Assembly: GCA_022572825.1 (NCBI GenBank)
Contig: JACZVE010000005.1
Location: forward strand, 1-19,479
Direction of reading: 5' to 3'
DNA length: 19,479 nt
Origin: SAR324 cluster bacterium
Lineage (GTDB): Bacteria; SAR324; JACQKK01
The notes beneath the pieces are model-generated. The model had not been told where the DNA came from, searched no databases, and was given only the letters and a program-made list of their open reading frames with translations. The position numbers and the translations under genes are program-made. Positions 1 to 6,968 of this stretch are shown piece by piece. How positions within the stretch are numbered: the stretch's first letter is position 1; the number at the start of each line of letters is the position of its first letter.

Positions 1-210
1 GCGTCGGAGATCGTGATCGCGCTCGCACTCGGGGCGAAATTCGTGTTCCTAGGCCGCGCAGCCCTCTTTGGTGTGGCCGCGTTCGGACTGTCTGGCGCCA
101 AGCGCGCCAGCGCCATCATGCAGCAGGAAATCGAGATCACGCTCAAGCAGATCGGGTGCCCGAGCCTCGAAGTGGTGGGGCCGCACTTTCTGTTGGATGG
201 CGACCGTTAA
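1..210 (+). CDS. FMN-dependent alpha-hydroxyacid dehydrogenase, C-terminal end (partial)
   Basis: The reading frame is open from base 1 and ends at TAA (208-210), giving the last 69 residues of a protein that begins outside the window. The run A-L-A-L-G-A-K-F-V-F-L-G-R, followed by a hydrophobic helix, E-I-x-x-T-L-K-Q-I-G-C-P-S and a short tail, is the usual C-terminus of the lactate/glycolate oxidase family. The G-A-K-x-V-x-x-G-R segment lies at the FMN phosphate-binding end of the TIM barrel. These enzymes oxidise 2-hydroxyacids to 2-oxoacids. The substrate cannot be told from this end alone, because the catalytic His/Arg region is outside the window. It converges on the AhpD-like gene. The internal ATG at 115 and other in-frame starts are not meaningful because the frame continues to the window edge. 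Confidence 0.82.
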   Translation, partial: ASEIVIALALGAKFVFLGRAALFGVAAFGLSGAKRASAIMQQEIEITLKQIGCPSLEVVGPHFLLDGDR

Positions 211-222
211 CCGGCTGCGGTG

Positions 223-254
223 CAGCGGGGCTTCGCTGGATCGGGCCTCCGCTG
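223..254. terminator. Hairpin between convergent genes, possible bidirectional terminator
   Basis: Stem CAGCGG / CCGCTG, continued inward by GGC / GCC across a one-base bulge, lies in the 47-base gap between the convergent dehydrogenase and AhpD-like genes. There is no clear T-run on either side, so termination is an inference from position and stem strength. Confidence 0.3.
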
Positions 255-257
255 AAG

Positions 258-875
258 CTATGTTCTTGCTTTTTCGTGGTGCCAATTGCTGGGGTCGTCG
301 GCATCGCTCGGCGACAGGCCAAGGATGTCCCCCTCGGTTGATACCCCAAGGCCCTGGACGGTGCGATTCGCGTAGGCAAAATAGCTGACCACCTGGTTGA
401 TTTCCAGTACCTCTCCCTCACTCAGTCCCTGCTCCTTCAGAGCAAGCACGTCGGACTCCTCCATTGACCCCGGTCGCAGGGTCAGTTTCTCGGTGTACCG
501 AAGTAGGGCGATTTCCTTTCCATTGAACACTCCCTCCACTTCCCCGCTCTTCAATGCGTTCCAAATTGCGGCAGCCTGCTCGTCGTCGTCAAGCAGCACC
601 TTAAGGCCCTCAAAATGATGGGCCGTGCAGTATTGGCAGTGGTTAAGCAGGCTGACATAGACCCCCAACATTTCCAGCACCCACTTCGGGGTTTTGTTGC
701 CGAAATGGTGCAGCACGTTTTTGTACAGGGTCATGTGCCCTTCAAGGGTGTGCGGGCGCTGGCCATGCACAGTCAAAATGTTGTCTATGTGGCCGTCCTT
801 CCCTTTGATTCGGTCATAAAGCCGGCGGAGTTTACCCGCCGATTTCTCGTAACCGATTTTCTTGATCCAGCTCAT
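258..875 (-). CDS. AhpD-like / carboxymuconolactone decarboxylase-family peroxidase-related protein
   Basis: The product is 205 aa. The AhpD core signature is visible: Glu68, eleven residues later Cys80, then C-Q-Y-C (Cys80, Cys83) and His87. This matches the E-x11-CxxC-xxx-H pattern of the alkylhydroperoxidase AhpD family. In that family the two Cys are redox active and the Glu/His form a proton relay. It is longer than the minimal CMD domain and resembles the uncharacterised peroxidase-related subfamily, with a C-terminal helix around A-N-R-T-V-Q-G-L-G. ATG at 875 is preceded by AGGA eight bases upstream. The gene starts 14 bases after the stop of the Sec-thioredoxin-like gene on the same strand, so they are probably cotranscribed. 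A thioredoxin-fold partner could reduce the CxxC site; that pairing is inferred from context. Function is likely thiol-dependent peroxide reduction, substrate unknown. Confidence 0.85.
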   Translation of the reverse strand: MSWIKKIGYEKSAGKLRRLYDRIKGKDGHIDNILTVHGQRPHTLEGHMTLYKNVLHHFGNKTPKWVLEMLGVYVSLLNHCQYCTAHHFEGLKVLLDDDEQAAAIWNALKSGEVEGVFNGKEIALLRYTEKLTLRPGSMEESDVLALKEQGLSEGEVLEINQVVSYFAYANRTVQGLGVSTEGDILGLSPSDADDPSNWHHEKART

Positions 876-889
876 GCCCCGATCCTAAA

Positions 890-1993
890 TTACTGCGGCA
901 TGCCCTTCATATCCACCGGGGCGTAGTATTTTTTGTCCCCGAGCGCGTCCACCCGCTCCCAGAAATCGGCATTTGCGGCCAAACTCCGCTCGTTCACCCC
1001 GGCTCCCTGCCGCCAAATATTCCATGAATCCGGATGGAGCCGGCTCGCCTCCGCGACGAAGCGCTTTCCTTCCTCGACCTGCCCGATCCGCAACAAATGC
1101 TGGCCCAGCGAAAAAGCGGCGTGAGCACGAGCCGTGTTTTCGGTGCGAAGCGTCAGGTGCGCGCGCGCCTGCTCGGCGTCAAAGGCATACTCGCTCGCCG
1201 TGCCCTTATTAACCCAATCGCGCAAAGCATTGTAGTAGGTGATTTTGGCGTCCGCGGTGATCTTGGCCACGTCTTCCGGTATCTCAGAGGTTTCCCGGTT
1301 CATTTTCCGGAAACCCTCGTAGGCGCCTGCGCTTTCCGTGGGGCGAACAATGATGCCGGCCTCGTCGATCCACACGGCCTGGTTCACGTTGACCATGTTG
1401 TATAGCTCCGCCACGTAGTGGTTCTGATCAATCAGCGTTACGTAGTCGGGCTTCGCCGCTTCCACCCACTGTTTTGCATCCCCCTCCCGGCTGTCGAAGG
1501 CGACGGAGACAATCATGAATTTTTGGTCCTTGAGTTCCTCGTAAAGGGTCTGCCACACGGGCAAATCGTAACGGCAGCCTCACCAGGAAGCCCATGCCAC
1601 GAGAAACACCTTCTTGCCGCGGAAATCGGACAGCGAGTGTAGATTTCCATCCAAGTCGGGGAGCGTAAAGTCGGGAGCTTCCAGGGATTGCAACGCCGCC
1701 GAGCGGTGCGCCGCCCCTTGCCCCAGCACCCAATTTGCGCCCGCCTCGTCATGCAGGGCCGGCATCCCCATTTTCTCCCAGAATGCCGCGACGTTCACCG
1801 CATCGCCCCGGACGAACTCGCTCTCCCGATCGGGTGGAATCGCAACGCATAGCTCCCCCTTGCAGAACCCCTCGGGTTTCAACGTCCACCCCGTTAACGA
1901 CCCCGCCTCCGATTTTGGTATCCAAAGTTCCCCGTTTGTCCCCGTTCCGCCGGTGACATCCTTCGTCCCGTTTTCGGTCAAAACCGTAACCAT
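890..1993 (-). CDS. ResA/TlpA-like thioredoxin-fold protein, probable selenoprotein (TGA 1580-1582 = Sec138)
   Basis: Read through one in-frame TGA (1582-1580), this is a 367-aa protein. Residues 1-115 form an uncharacterised N-terminal part. From about residue 117 comes a redoxin fold: A-P-D-F-T-L-P-D-L-D-G, then F-R-G-K-K-V-F-L-V-A-W-A-S-W, then Sec138-G-C140-R, then a strand/helix pattern (I-V-S-V-A-F-D-S-R-E). The C-terminus (about 300-345) has a TPR-like helix pair. ResA/TlpA proteins have W-C-x-x-C at this point, so the TGA stands exactly where the nucleophilic Cys belongs, and Cys140 would be the resolving partner (U-x-C spacing). Thioredoxin-like sequence continues in the same frame after the TGA. 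A SECIS-like hairpin follows. ATG 1993 has GGGAG eight bases upstream. No clear signal peptide is seen, so the cytoplasm is likely. The alternative is a nonsense-mutated gene. Confidence 0.8.
1547..1582 (-). promoter_or_regulatory. Sec codon TGA with SECIS-like hairpin in the thioredoxin-like gene
   Basis: Immediately after the TGA the transcript can form stem TTTGCC / GGCAGA (1565-1560 with 1554-1549, one G-T pair) closing a five-base loop CGTGT. The loop starts 21 bases after the TGA and has G in its second position. That fits the bacterial SECIS layout: small apical loop with an early G, about 16-37 bases downstream. An alternative, mutually exclusive stem GGCTGCC / GGCAG-A-CC begins directly after the TGA. 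Pairing was done by eye. Confidence 0.6.
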
Positions 1994-2334
1994 TTATTTG
2001 CTCCCAATATATAGCGTGAAAATCCAGCGTCAGGCTGCCGGCCCGTTCCAGCCATCCGGGCGTCTCGCACGACCGCTCCCGCCACTGCCTGAAGGAAAAA
2101 AGGCCGATTGCGCTCCGCCAAAGTCGCCGGGCCCCAGTGGCCAGCTTGTTTCAATAAGGGTTGTTAGAATTTCCAAAGAGCTTACTCTTCTTCAAGGGCC
2201 AGCCAGCAGATAAGATGTATTTCTTCCTTTTCTTTTGGAGGATGGGGTTCGGGCGACTTGAAGGGCTCGATCCCGAAGTTCTCTCTGTCCAGCTCTCCCT
2301 CGCGCGTCTGTCCCTCGTCGAACGAAAGATTCAC
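1994..2334. other. Divergent intergenic region
   Basis: This 341-base region lies between the divergently transcribed Sec-thioredoxin-like gene and the amidohydrolase gene, and probably holds promoters for both. I see no convincing -35/-10 pair, operator or hairpin. The amidohydrolase frame is open back to 2161, but the extra residues (rich in F and L) do not look like family sequence. Confidence 0.4.
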
Positions 2335-3348
2335 ATGGCAAAAAATGACGCTTGGCTCGCTCTGACAACGGAAGAGACGTTGGAGCCCAAACTGGTAATT
2401 TGTGATCCGCACCATCACCTGTGGACGAACCGGACGGAGCGGGTGGCGCCCAACTACCTGCTCGATGAAATTCTAGCCGACATCAATAGTGGCCACAACG
2501 TCGTTTCGACCGTATTCATTGAATGCAGCGCCATGTACAAGGCCGATGGGCCGGAAGCCATGAAGCCGATAGGGGAAACCGAATTCGTCAATGGCATCGC
2601 GGCCATGAGTGCCTCCGGAGACTTCGGTCCGGCCCGGGTTGCCGCCGGTATCGTCGGCGGCGTCAATCTCAATATGGGAGATGCCGTTACGCCCGTGCTG
2701 GAGGCCCATTTAACTGCCGGCGGCGGACGCTTCCGCGGCATTCGCCATGGTGCTACCTGGGACGCCAGCGACGATGTGCCCAACCACCGCACCAATCCGC
2801 CGCAATACCTTTATCTTGACGAAAGCTTCCGAAAGGGGTTTGCCCAGCTGGAAAAATTCGGCCTCAGCTTCGAAGCCTGGTGTTATCACACCCAAATTCC
2901 CGATCTCATTGACCTGGCCCGGGCCTTTCCGGGCACCACCATTATCTTGAATCATTTCGGAGGACCGCTTGGGATCGGTCCCTATGCCGGCAGGGGCGAC
3001 GAAGTTTTCGCACAATGGCGACGGGATGTAGCCGAACTGGCCAAATGTGAAAACGTAACGGCCAAACTCGGGGGCATCAACATGGTCGAAAATGGCTTCA
3101 ATTGGCATCATCAGCCGAAGCCTCCGACCAGCGAGGAGCTTATGCAGGCGACGCGGCGCTATTATGAGTTCACGATCGAGGTGTTCGGCTCCGATTGCTG
3201 CATGTTCGAATCAAACTTCCCGGTCGATATGGTGACCTGCAGCTACAACGTCCTCTGGAATTCCTTCAAGCGTCTCACCGCCGGATATTCGGCCGACGAA
3301 AAAGCCAAGTTGTTCCACGATACGGCGACGCGGGTCTATCGCCTCTAA
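2335..3348 (+). CDS. Amidohydrolase-2 family metal-dependent hydrolase (COG3618-like)
   Basis: The product is 337 aa when started at ATG 2335, preceded by GAAAG seven bases upstream. The start of the TIM barrel has D-P-H-H-H-L-W (His26 and His28 as the HxH metal ligands). Later come I-L-N-H-F-G-G-P with a conserved His and, near the C-terminus, G-S-D-C-C-M-F-E-S-N-F-P-V-D with the Asp ligand. This order is typical of the Amidohydro_2 group, which hydrolyses or decarboxylates cyclic or aromatic substrates (2-pyrone-4,6-dicarboxylate lactonase, L-fuconolactonase and relatives). The length fits the family. I cannot assign a substrate. The frame runs upstream to 2161, but that 58-residue extension is unlike the family and is left out. 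Divergent from the redox operon; no gene follows closely, so it is probably transcribed alone. Confidence 0.86.
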   Translation: MAKNDAWLALTTEETLEPKLVICDPHHHLWTNRTERVAPNYLLDEILADINSGHNVVSTVFIECSAMYKADGPEAMKPIGETEFVNGIAAMSASGDFGPARVAAGIVGGVNLNMGDAVTPVLEAHLTAGGGRFRGIRHGATWDASDDVPNHRTNPPQYLYLDESFRKGFAQLEKFGLSFEAWCYHTQIPDLIDLARAFPGTTIILNHFGGPLGIGPYAGRGDEVFAQWRRDVAELAKCENVTAKLGGINMVENGFNWHHQPKPPTSEELMQATRRYYEFTIEVFGSDCCMFESNFPVDMVTCSYNVLWNSFKRLTAGYSADEKAKLFHDTATRVYRL

Positions 3349-3810
3349 GATTTGCTCCGTTCCAAATACACTTGACCGCACCCGTGACCTGCCACTGGTG
3401 ACCGCACCGCTTCGTAATTTGGCCCCGCGGCTTATCTCCCCCGCTCGGGCAATCCACAACGACGTACCTTCTTGCGCATCGAACCCACGGAACGCTCGCT
3501 TGCGCAGTTTCGCTGGTAGTAGGTCGTTCACCACCATTCTAAATTAATTTTAATTTCCAAGGCCGTGAACTGACTCAAGGAGGACTGCCACCGAGATACT
3601 GAAATTTTCAACTATTTCGCCGTCAAGCCGCCGTCGATGACGAGCTCCGAGCCGCCACATGCGGATGGCCTCGGGATCGGAACTCGGGTATGGTCACACT
3701 CACTTTTGTGCGAAAATGTGGGCGGAATTTAACCCGAGACGGGAGCGCCCGCCGGGGTTCGGCAAGCCGCCCAATGCGGCAGAATCATATTCAACGAGAG
3801 GGAGGGCCCC
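3349..3810. other. Gene-poor stretch between amidohydrolase and MetE-like genes
   Basis: This 462-base region has no intact gene I can support. It contains two copies of TGACCGCACC (about 3373 and 3399), a stretch with an AAGGAGG Shine-Dalgarno-like run (about 3577-3583) with no start codon after it, and an SDR gene relic on the minus strand at 3612-3693. It looks like a site of past gene loss or rearrangement. Confidence 0.4.
3612..3693 (-). pseudogene. Relic of a short-chain dehydrogenase/reductase C-terminus
   Basis: On the minus strand, ending in TAG at 3612-3614, the frame gives C-G-G-S-E-L-V-I-D-G-G-L-T-A-K, the very characteristic end of classical SDR enzymes. Immediately upstream, in another frame, Y-P-S-S-D-P-E-A-I-R-M matches the preceding Y-L-A-S-D-E-type segment, so a frameshift lies around 3657-3660. 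Further upstream a TGA at 3694-3696 follows at once in that frame and no SDR sequence remains. About 26 codons survive of a gene normally around 250 codons. No function is expected. Confidence 0.55.
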
Positions 3811-4881
3811 ATGGGAATTCCAACCGAGCCGATCGGCAGTATACCGCGTCCGGCATACCTGCTGGAGGCCATCGCCAAACACGGCGCGGGTGAGCTCGAT
3901 GACGCCGGGCTGGCCCAGGCCTACGACCGGGCAGTCTCCGAGACCATCGCCGCCATGGAGGCCACGGGGGCCCCCGTCATTACCGACGGCGAGCAGACCA
4001 AGCCCAGCTTCGCCACCTATCCCGTCGACGGTCTGGATACCCTGGTGCCGGGCGGCTTCGTCATTCCTTTCGAGGATGGGCATACCCGCCAGCTGCCGAT
4101 GATCACCAAAGGGCCCTTCCGCTACACCAACTATGCCGGGCAGTATGTGGAGGCGGCGCGCCGGCTGACCCAGGTGCCGGTCAAGCAGGCGGTAATCGCC
4201 CCTTCCGCCCTCAGCCTCCTCTATCCGCAGGACGGGATCGACGGGTACTCGCGCGATGCCTTCCTCGCCGATCTGACCGACGAGTGCGAGAAGGACATCC
4301 GCTCCGCTTTCTCCGCGGGAGCGGACAGCGTGCAGATCGATTTCACCGAAGGGCGGCTCTCCTGCAAACTCGATCCGTCCCGCGGCATCCTGCAGGCCTT
4401 CGTGGGCCTCAACAACGCCGTGCTCGACAGGTTCAGCGACCAGGAACGCGCCCGGATCGGGGTGCACACCTGCCCGGGCGGAGACCACAACTCCACCCAT
4501 TCGGCAGACGTGGACTATGCCGAGCTGCTGCCGGACCTGTTCGCCATCAAGGCCGGGCGATTCTTCATTCAGATGGCGAGCGAGAAGGATCGCCCCCGGG
4601 TGCTCGACATAATCGCCCGCGAAAGGCGCCCTGGCCAGACGGTTTTTATCGGCGTCATCGACCCCATCAACGAGACGATCGAAAGCGTCGAAACGGTGCG
4701 CGACCGCGTCCTTGAGGCAGTGGAGCACCTGGGGGGCGTGGAGGGGTTCGGCACCACCGACGACTGCGGGTTCTCCCCGTTCGGCGACGACGTGGCGACC
4801 CCGCGCGAAACGGCTTTCGCCAAGATCAAGGCGCGGGTCGACGGAACGCGCCTTGCCGCCGAGCGGCTGGGGATCTCCTGA
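3811..4881 (+). CDS. Cobalamin-independent methionine synthase-like (MetE catalytic domain) methyltransferase
   Basis: The product is 356 aa, the size of a single MetE C-terminal barrel without the N-terminal half. The four zinc ligands of MetE can be traced: His219 and Cys221 in H-T-C-P-G-G, Glu258 in M-A-S-E-K-D, and Cys319 in D-D-C-G-F-S. The N-terminal P-I-G-S-I-P-R-P motif is also typical of the MetE/UROD-like group. Zinc would activate a thiol methyl acceptor. Such short forms are annotated as 5-methyltetrahydropteroyltriglutamate-homocysteine methyltransferase-like, but acceptors and donors vary and many are linked to catabolism rather than methionine synthesis. ATG 3811 follows GAGGGAGG six bases upstream, a strong ribosome binding site. 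UspA follows 172 bases downstream on the same strand. No methionine genes are nearby, so the physiological reaction is uncertain. Confidence 0.83.
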   Translation: MGIPTEPIGSIPRPAYLLEAIAKHGAGELDDAGLAQAYDRAVSETIAAMEATGAPVITDGEQTKPSFATYPVDGLDTLVPGGFVIPFEDGHTRQLPMITKGPFRYTNYAGQYVEAARRLTQVPVKQAVIAPSALSLLYPQDGIDGYSRDAFLADLTDECEKDIRSAFSAGADSVQIDFTEGRLSCKLDPSRGILQAFVGLNNAVLDRFSDQERARIGVHTCPGGDHNSTHSADVDYAELLPDLFAIKAGRFFIQMASEKDRPRVLDIIARERRPGQTVFIGVIDPINETIESVETVRDRVLEAVEHLGGVEGFGTTDDCGFSPFGDDVATPRETAFAKIKARVDGTRLAAERLGIS

Positions 4882-4914
4882 GAACTCCGCCGCGCGGGGG
4901 AATAATACGCCGCC

Positions 4915-4937
4915 TGCCCCGAATCGGGGGCGTTTGG
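4915..4937 (+). terminator. Possible weak terminator after the MetE-like gene
   Basis: CCCCG-AAT-CGGGG stem, with further weaker pairing through a one-base bulge, is followed by CGTTTGGGG. The T-run is only three bases, so termination strength is doubtful. Confidence 0.3.
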
Positions 4938-5053
4938 GGCCCGGGCAAGCGGGCCTCCTCGAAGGGTTTCATCAGCTTCCTCACCCGCCGGGTGATGAGG
5001 AAGGCCAAACCGTAGTGGCGTCACGGTGGCGCACTTCAGTTCAGGAGCGGAAC

Positions 5054-5518
5054 ATGATACCGAGCATGGATAAAATTCTCGTCACCACCGACTTTTCGGA
5101 GATGGCCAACCGGGCCGTTCCCCATGCTTACGCGGCGGTCTCTCCCGGCGGCGAAGTGCACCTGATTCACGTGATCGAACACCAGGACGTCCCCAGCCCC
5201 CTGTACGCCCATTACTCGCCGGACCAGTTGCACATCCCGGAGAAGCGCAAGGAGGTGGCCGAAAAGGTGGAGGCGGAACTGAAGGCCCTCATCCCCTCCG
5301 ACGCCGCGCAGAAGCAGCTGAAAACCAAGGTGGAGGCGGTCTTCCATCCCCAAGTGGCCGAGGGCGTGCTCAAGGAGGCTGCCGGGCGCGAGGTGGACGG
5401 CATCGTGATCGGCTCCCACGGCCGCTCGGGCCTGGTGCACCTGCTGATGGGATCGGTGGCGGTGAAGATCCTGCAGGGCAGCACCGTGCCGGTGCTGATC
5501 GTTCCCAACAAGAAGTAA
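5054..5518 (+). CDS. Universal stress protein (UspA family), ATP-binding type
   Basis: The product is 154 aa, a single Usp domain. It opens with K-I-L-V-T-T-D-F-S-E, the first strand plus nucleotide loop, and includes V-H-L-I-H-V-I-E. It ends with G-S-H-G-R-S-G, nine residues, G-S-V-A and V-P-V-L-I-V-P. The G-x2-G-x9-G-S pattern is the ATP-binding signature, so this is the ATP-binding rather than the UspA-proper subgroup. ATG 5054 is preceded by AGGAG six bases upstream; ATG 5066 (Met5) is the only close alternative. The frame is open much further upstream, but that part overlaps the MetE-like gene and is not family sequence. Cytoplasmic stress-related role; partner unknown. Confidence 0.93.
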   Translation: MIPSMDKILVTTDFSEMANRAVPHAYAAVSPGGEVHLIHVIEHQDVPSPLYAHYSPDQLHIPEKRKEVAEKVEAELKALIPSDAAQKQLKTKVEAVFHPQVAEGVLKEAAGREVDGIVIGSHGRSGLVHLLMGSVAVKILQGSTVPVLIVPNKK

Positions 5519-5528
5519 AAGGCGCAAC

Positions 5529-5557
5529 GCCGGGCCCGTACGATCCGGCTGCCCGGC
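5529..5557. terminator. Hairpin after the UspA gene
   Basis: Perfect seven-base stem GCCGGGC / GCCCGGC with a 15-base loop, starting 11 bases after the UspA stop. No T-run follows (TCCCCCTGC), so it may stabilise the mRNA end rather than terminate. Confidence 0.33.
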
Positions 5558-5613
5558 TCCCCCTGCAAGCTATCCCTCCGGCAGGGCGCGCGGATGGGCG
5601 AAGTCCGTTCAGG

Positions 5614-5629
5614 CTGAGCACCGGCTCAG
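5614..5629. terminator. Hairpin between convergent UspA and bioY genes
   Basis: Perfect six-base stem CTGAGC / GCTCAG with a four-base loop, 32 bases beyond the bioY stop on the bioY transcript. Flanks lack a T-run. Its position in a convergent gap suggests a shared 3'-end structure. Confidence 0.35.
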
Positions 5630-5660
5630 GAGTCCTTACCACCGTGCGCTCCAGTACCGA

Positions 5661-6272
5661 CTAGCCTGGCCCGGATTTGCCGACCAGGCGCCAGGAGACG
5701 GGCAGCAGCAACATGGCCAGGGCAATCTTGACCGCGTCGCCGGGCAGAAAAGGCAGCATGCCCATATTCAGCAGTGCGAAGAGCCCGCCGAACTTGCCGG
5801 CCACTGCCAGCCAGACCCCCAGCCAGGCCATTCCCAGGGCGTAGATGAGACCATTGCCGGCGACCATCGCCAGGGCCACGCCCAGCGGCCGCCGGTCCCA
5901 CCCCATCCGCGCCAGCGCCCCGACAAGCGCCGCCGCCAGGGGAAAGGAGATCAGGTAGCCCCCTGTGGGGCCGACCAGCGCGGGGATGCCCCCGGCGCCC
6001 CCTGCGAAAACCGGCAGGCCCGCCGCGCCTTCGGCCAGATAGAGCAGCATGGCCGCAAATCCCAGCCGCGGACCCAACACGGCCCCGGTCAACAGGACGG
6101 CCAGAGTCTGCCCGGTAATGGGCACCGGCGTCCACGGCAAGGGCAGGGAAACCTGCGCCAGCAGCGCGGTGAAGAGCGAAAAACCCAGGCACAGCCCCGC
6201 CCCGCGCAGCAGACCCTGTCCGGGTAGGACCTGCTGAGATAGCGAGGGATAGGTCAAGCGCGCGTTCATCAT
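5661..6272 (-). CDS. bioY: BioY biotin transporter substrate-binding membrane protein
   Basis: The product is 203 aa with about six membrane segments. Diagnostic BioY pieces are present: L-P-W-T-P-V-P-I-T-G-Q-T-L-A-V-L near residues 45-60, G-P-T-G-G-Y-L-I-S-F-P near 101-111, and M-L-P-F-L-P-G-D-A-V-K near the end, the last in the region that lines the biotin site in ECF S-components. BioY is the biotin-capturing S-component. It can work with a shared ECF energy module or, in some bacteria, alone. No BioM/BioN or biotin synthesis genes are in the window, so this looks like an orphan S-component. The start is ATG 6272 with GAGAGGA upstream; ATG 6269 follows directly. It converges with UspA. Confidence 0.93.
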   Translation of the reverse strand: MMNARLTYPSLSQQVLPGQGLLRGAGLCLGFSLFTALLAQVSLPLPWTPVPITGQTLAVLLTGAVLGPRLGFAAMLLYLAEGAAGLPVFAGGAGGIPALVGPTGGYLISFPLAAALVGALARMGWDRRPLGVALAMVAGNGLIYALGMAWLGVWLAVAGKFGGLFALLNMGMLPFLPGDAVKIALAMLLLPVSWRLVGKSGPG

Positions 6273-6336
6273 TTCGATCCTCTCGGGCTCGTTGAGAAAG
6301 TCCCTGTAGTTCGATCCCAGTGTGCGATCCCGGTAT

Positions 6337-6349
6337 GCTATCCCATAGC
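6337..6349. promoter_or_regulatory. Inverted repeat upstream of bioY
   Basis: GCTAT-CCC-ATAGC, a perfect 5-3-5 dyad 65 bases upstream of the bioY start. Two GGGATCG half-copies (minus strand) lie between it and the gene. It could be an operator, but it does not match the BirA or BioR sites I know. Confidence 0.25.
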
Positions 6350-6499
6350 GTTGGCTGGATGAGCAAGACGGGCCGGTGATGTGCTAAATTCGCATATTGA
6401 ATAGCAGCCCCGGCTTGTTCTTGTATATTTCCTTTTTTCAATTTTGTAATATTGGAAGCTGAAGCTACTTTAAGTGTTTGTAAAGGAGGTCATCAGAGA

Positions 6500-6937
6500 A
6501 TGGAATTTAATGGGGGGAATGCCATGTGGCACTTCATCAGGGTTATTGCCCTGGGCGGTTGTCTGCTTGCGATCGTTGGAAACTCAGCATACGCCGAAGC
6601 GCTTAGCGAAGAAGAGAGCCGGGCGCTCTTGAACGGAACCACCTGGAAAATGGGATTGTTTGGGAATTTCACCATTAGTAATGTAGTGACTTATTGGGAT
6701 TGGAAGCCCGACGGTTCGGTATGTGGAAGGATAGCGGGCGCCAACAAAGACGAGCCCTGTGCAGACGTCGGACAGTGGCGGCTTGAAGGGAACCGGCTTT
6801 GCTGGCGGTACGATTGGTTACCTTTCACTTATTATAGAGTTGCGTGTGTCCGCATTGAAGGCACTGGCGAAAGGAAATATCTGGCGATCTCCGAGAAGAC
6901 GGGCAACCTCCTCTTCGCATTTTTTGTCGTTGAATAG
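6500..6937 (+). CDS. Small secreted protein of unknown function
   Basis: The product is 145 aa. A signal peptide is visible (M-W-H-F-I-R-V-I-A-L-G-G then a hydrophobic core ending A-Y-A, cleavage near residue 33). The mature part is about 110 residues with W-D-W-K-P-D-G-S-V-C-G, G-Q-W-R-L-E-G-N-R-L-C-W-R-Y and three spaced Cys, suggesting a small beta-rich fold with disulfides. The pattern of a D-G-x(3)-G turn followed by G-x-W-x-x-x-G-x-x-L-C resembles small periplasmic DUF995-like proteins; I treat that as a hint only. ATG 6500 has a near-perfect AAGGAGGT nine bases upstream. ATG 6524 would give a tidier signal peptide but has only a G-run before it. Likely exported to the periplasm; monocistronic. 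Confidence 0.75.
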   Translation: MEFNGGNAMWHFIRVIALGGCLLAIVGNSAYAEALSEEESRALLNGTTWKMGLFGNFTISNVVTYWDWKPDGSVCGRIAGANKDEPCADVGQWRLEGNRLCWRYDWLPFTYYRVACVRIEGTGERKYLAISEKTGNLLFAFFVVE

Positions 6938-6968
6938 TCCCCCTTCAATTGGCGGCCCGCACGAGCGG

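Noticed and set aside
1580..1582. Genetic-code reassignment of TGA (to Trp or Gly) as explanation of the split genes
   Set aside because: Several intact genes end with TGA as a sensible stop (MetE-like, DctM, DMT, DUF2007-like, DUF5808-like, pnp), and their Trp and Gly are encoded normally.
1994..2030. CTGACG / TATATT promoter-like pair before the thioredoxin-like gene
   Set aside because: The -10 box touches the Shine-Dalgarno sequence, so the start site would fall inside the ribosome binding site.
2161..2334. Longer N-terminus for the amidohydrolase
   Set aside because: The extra 58 residues are unlike the family and the HxH motif would lie unusually far in. ATG 2335 fits family length.
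3211..3537. Minus-strand open frame of 108 codons, possibly a transposase piece
   Set aside because: Overlaps the end of the amidohydrolase gene and shows no motif I recognise.
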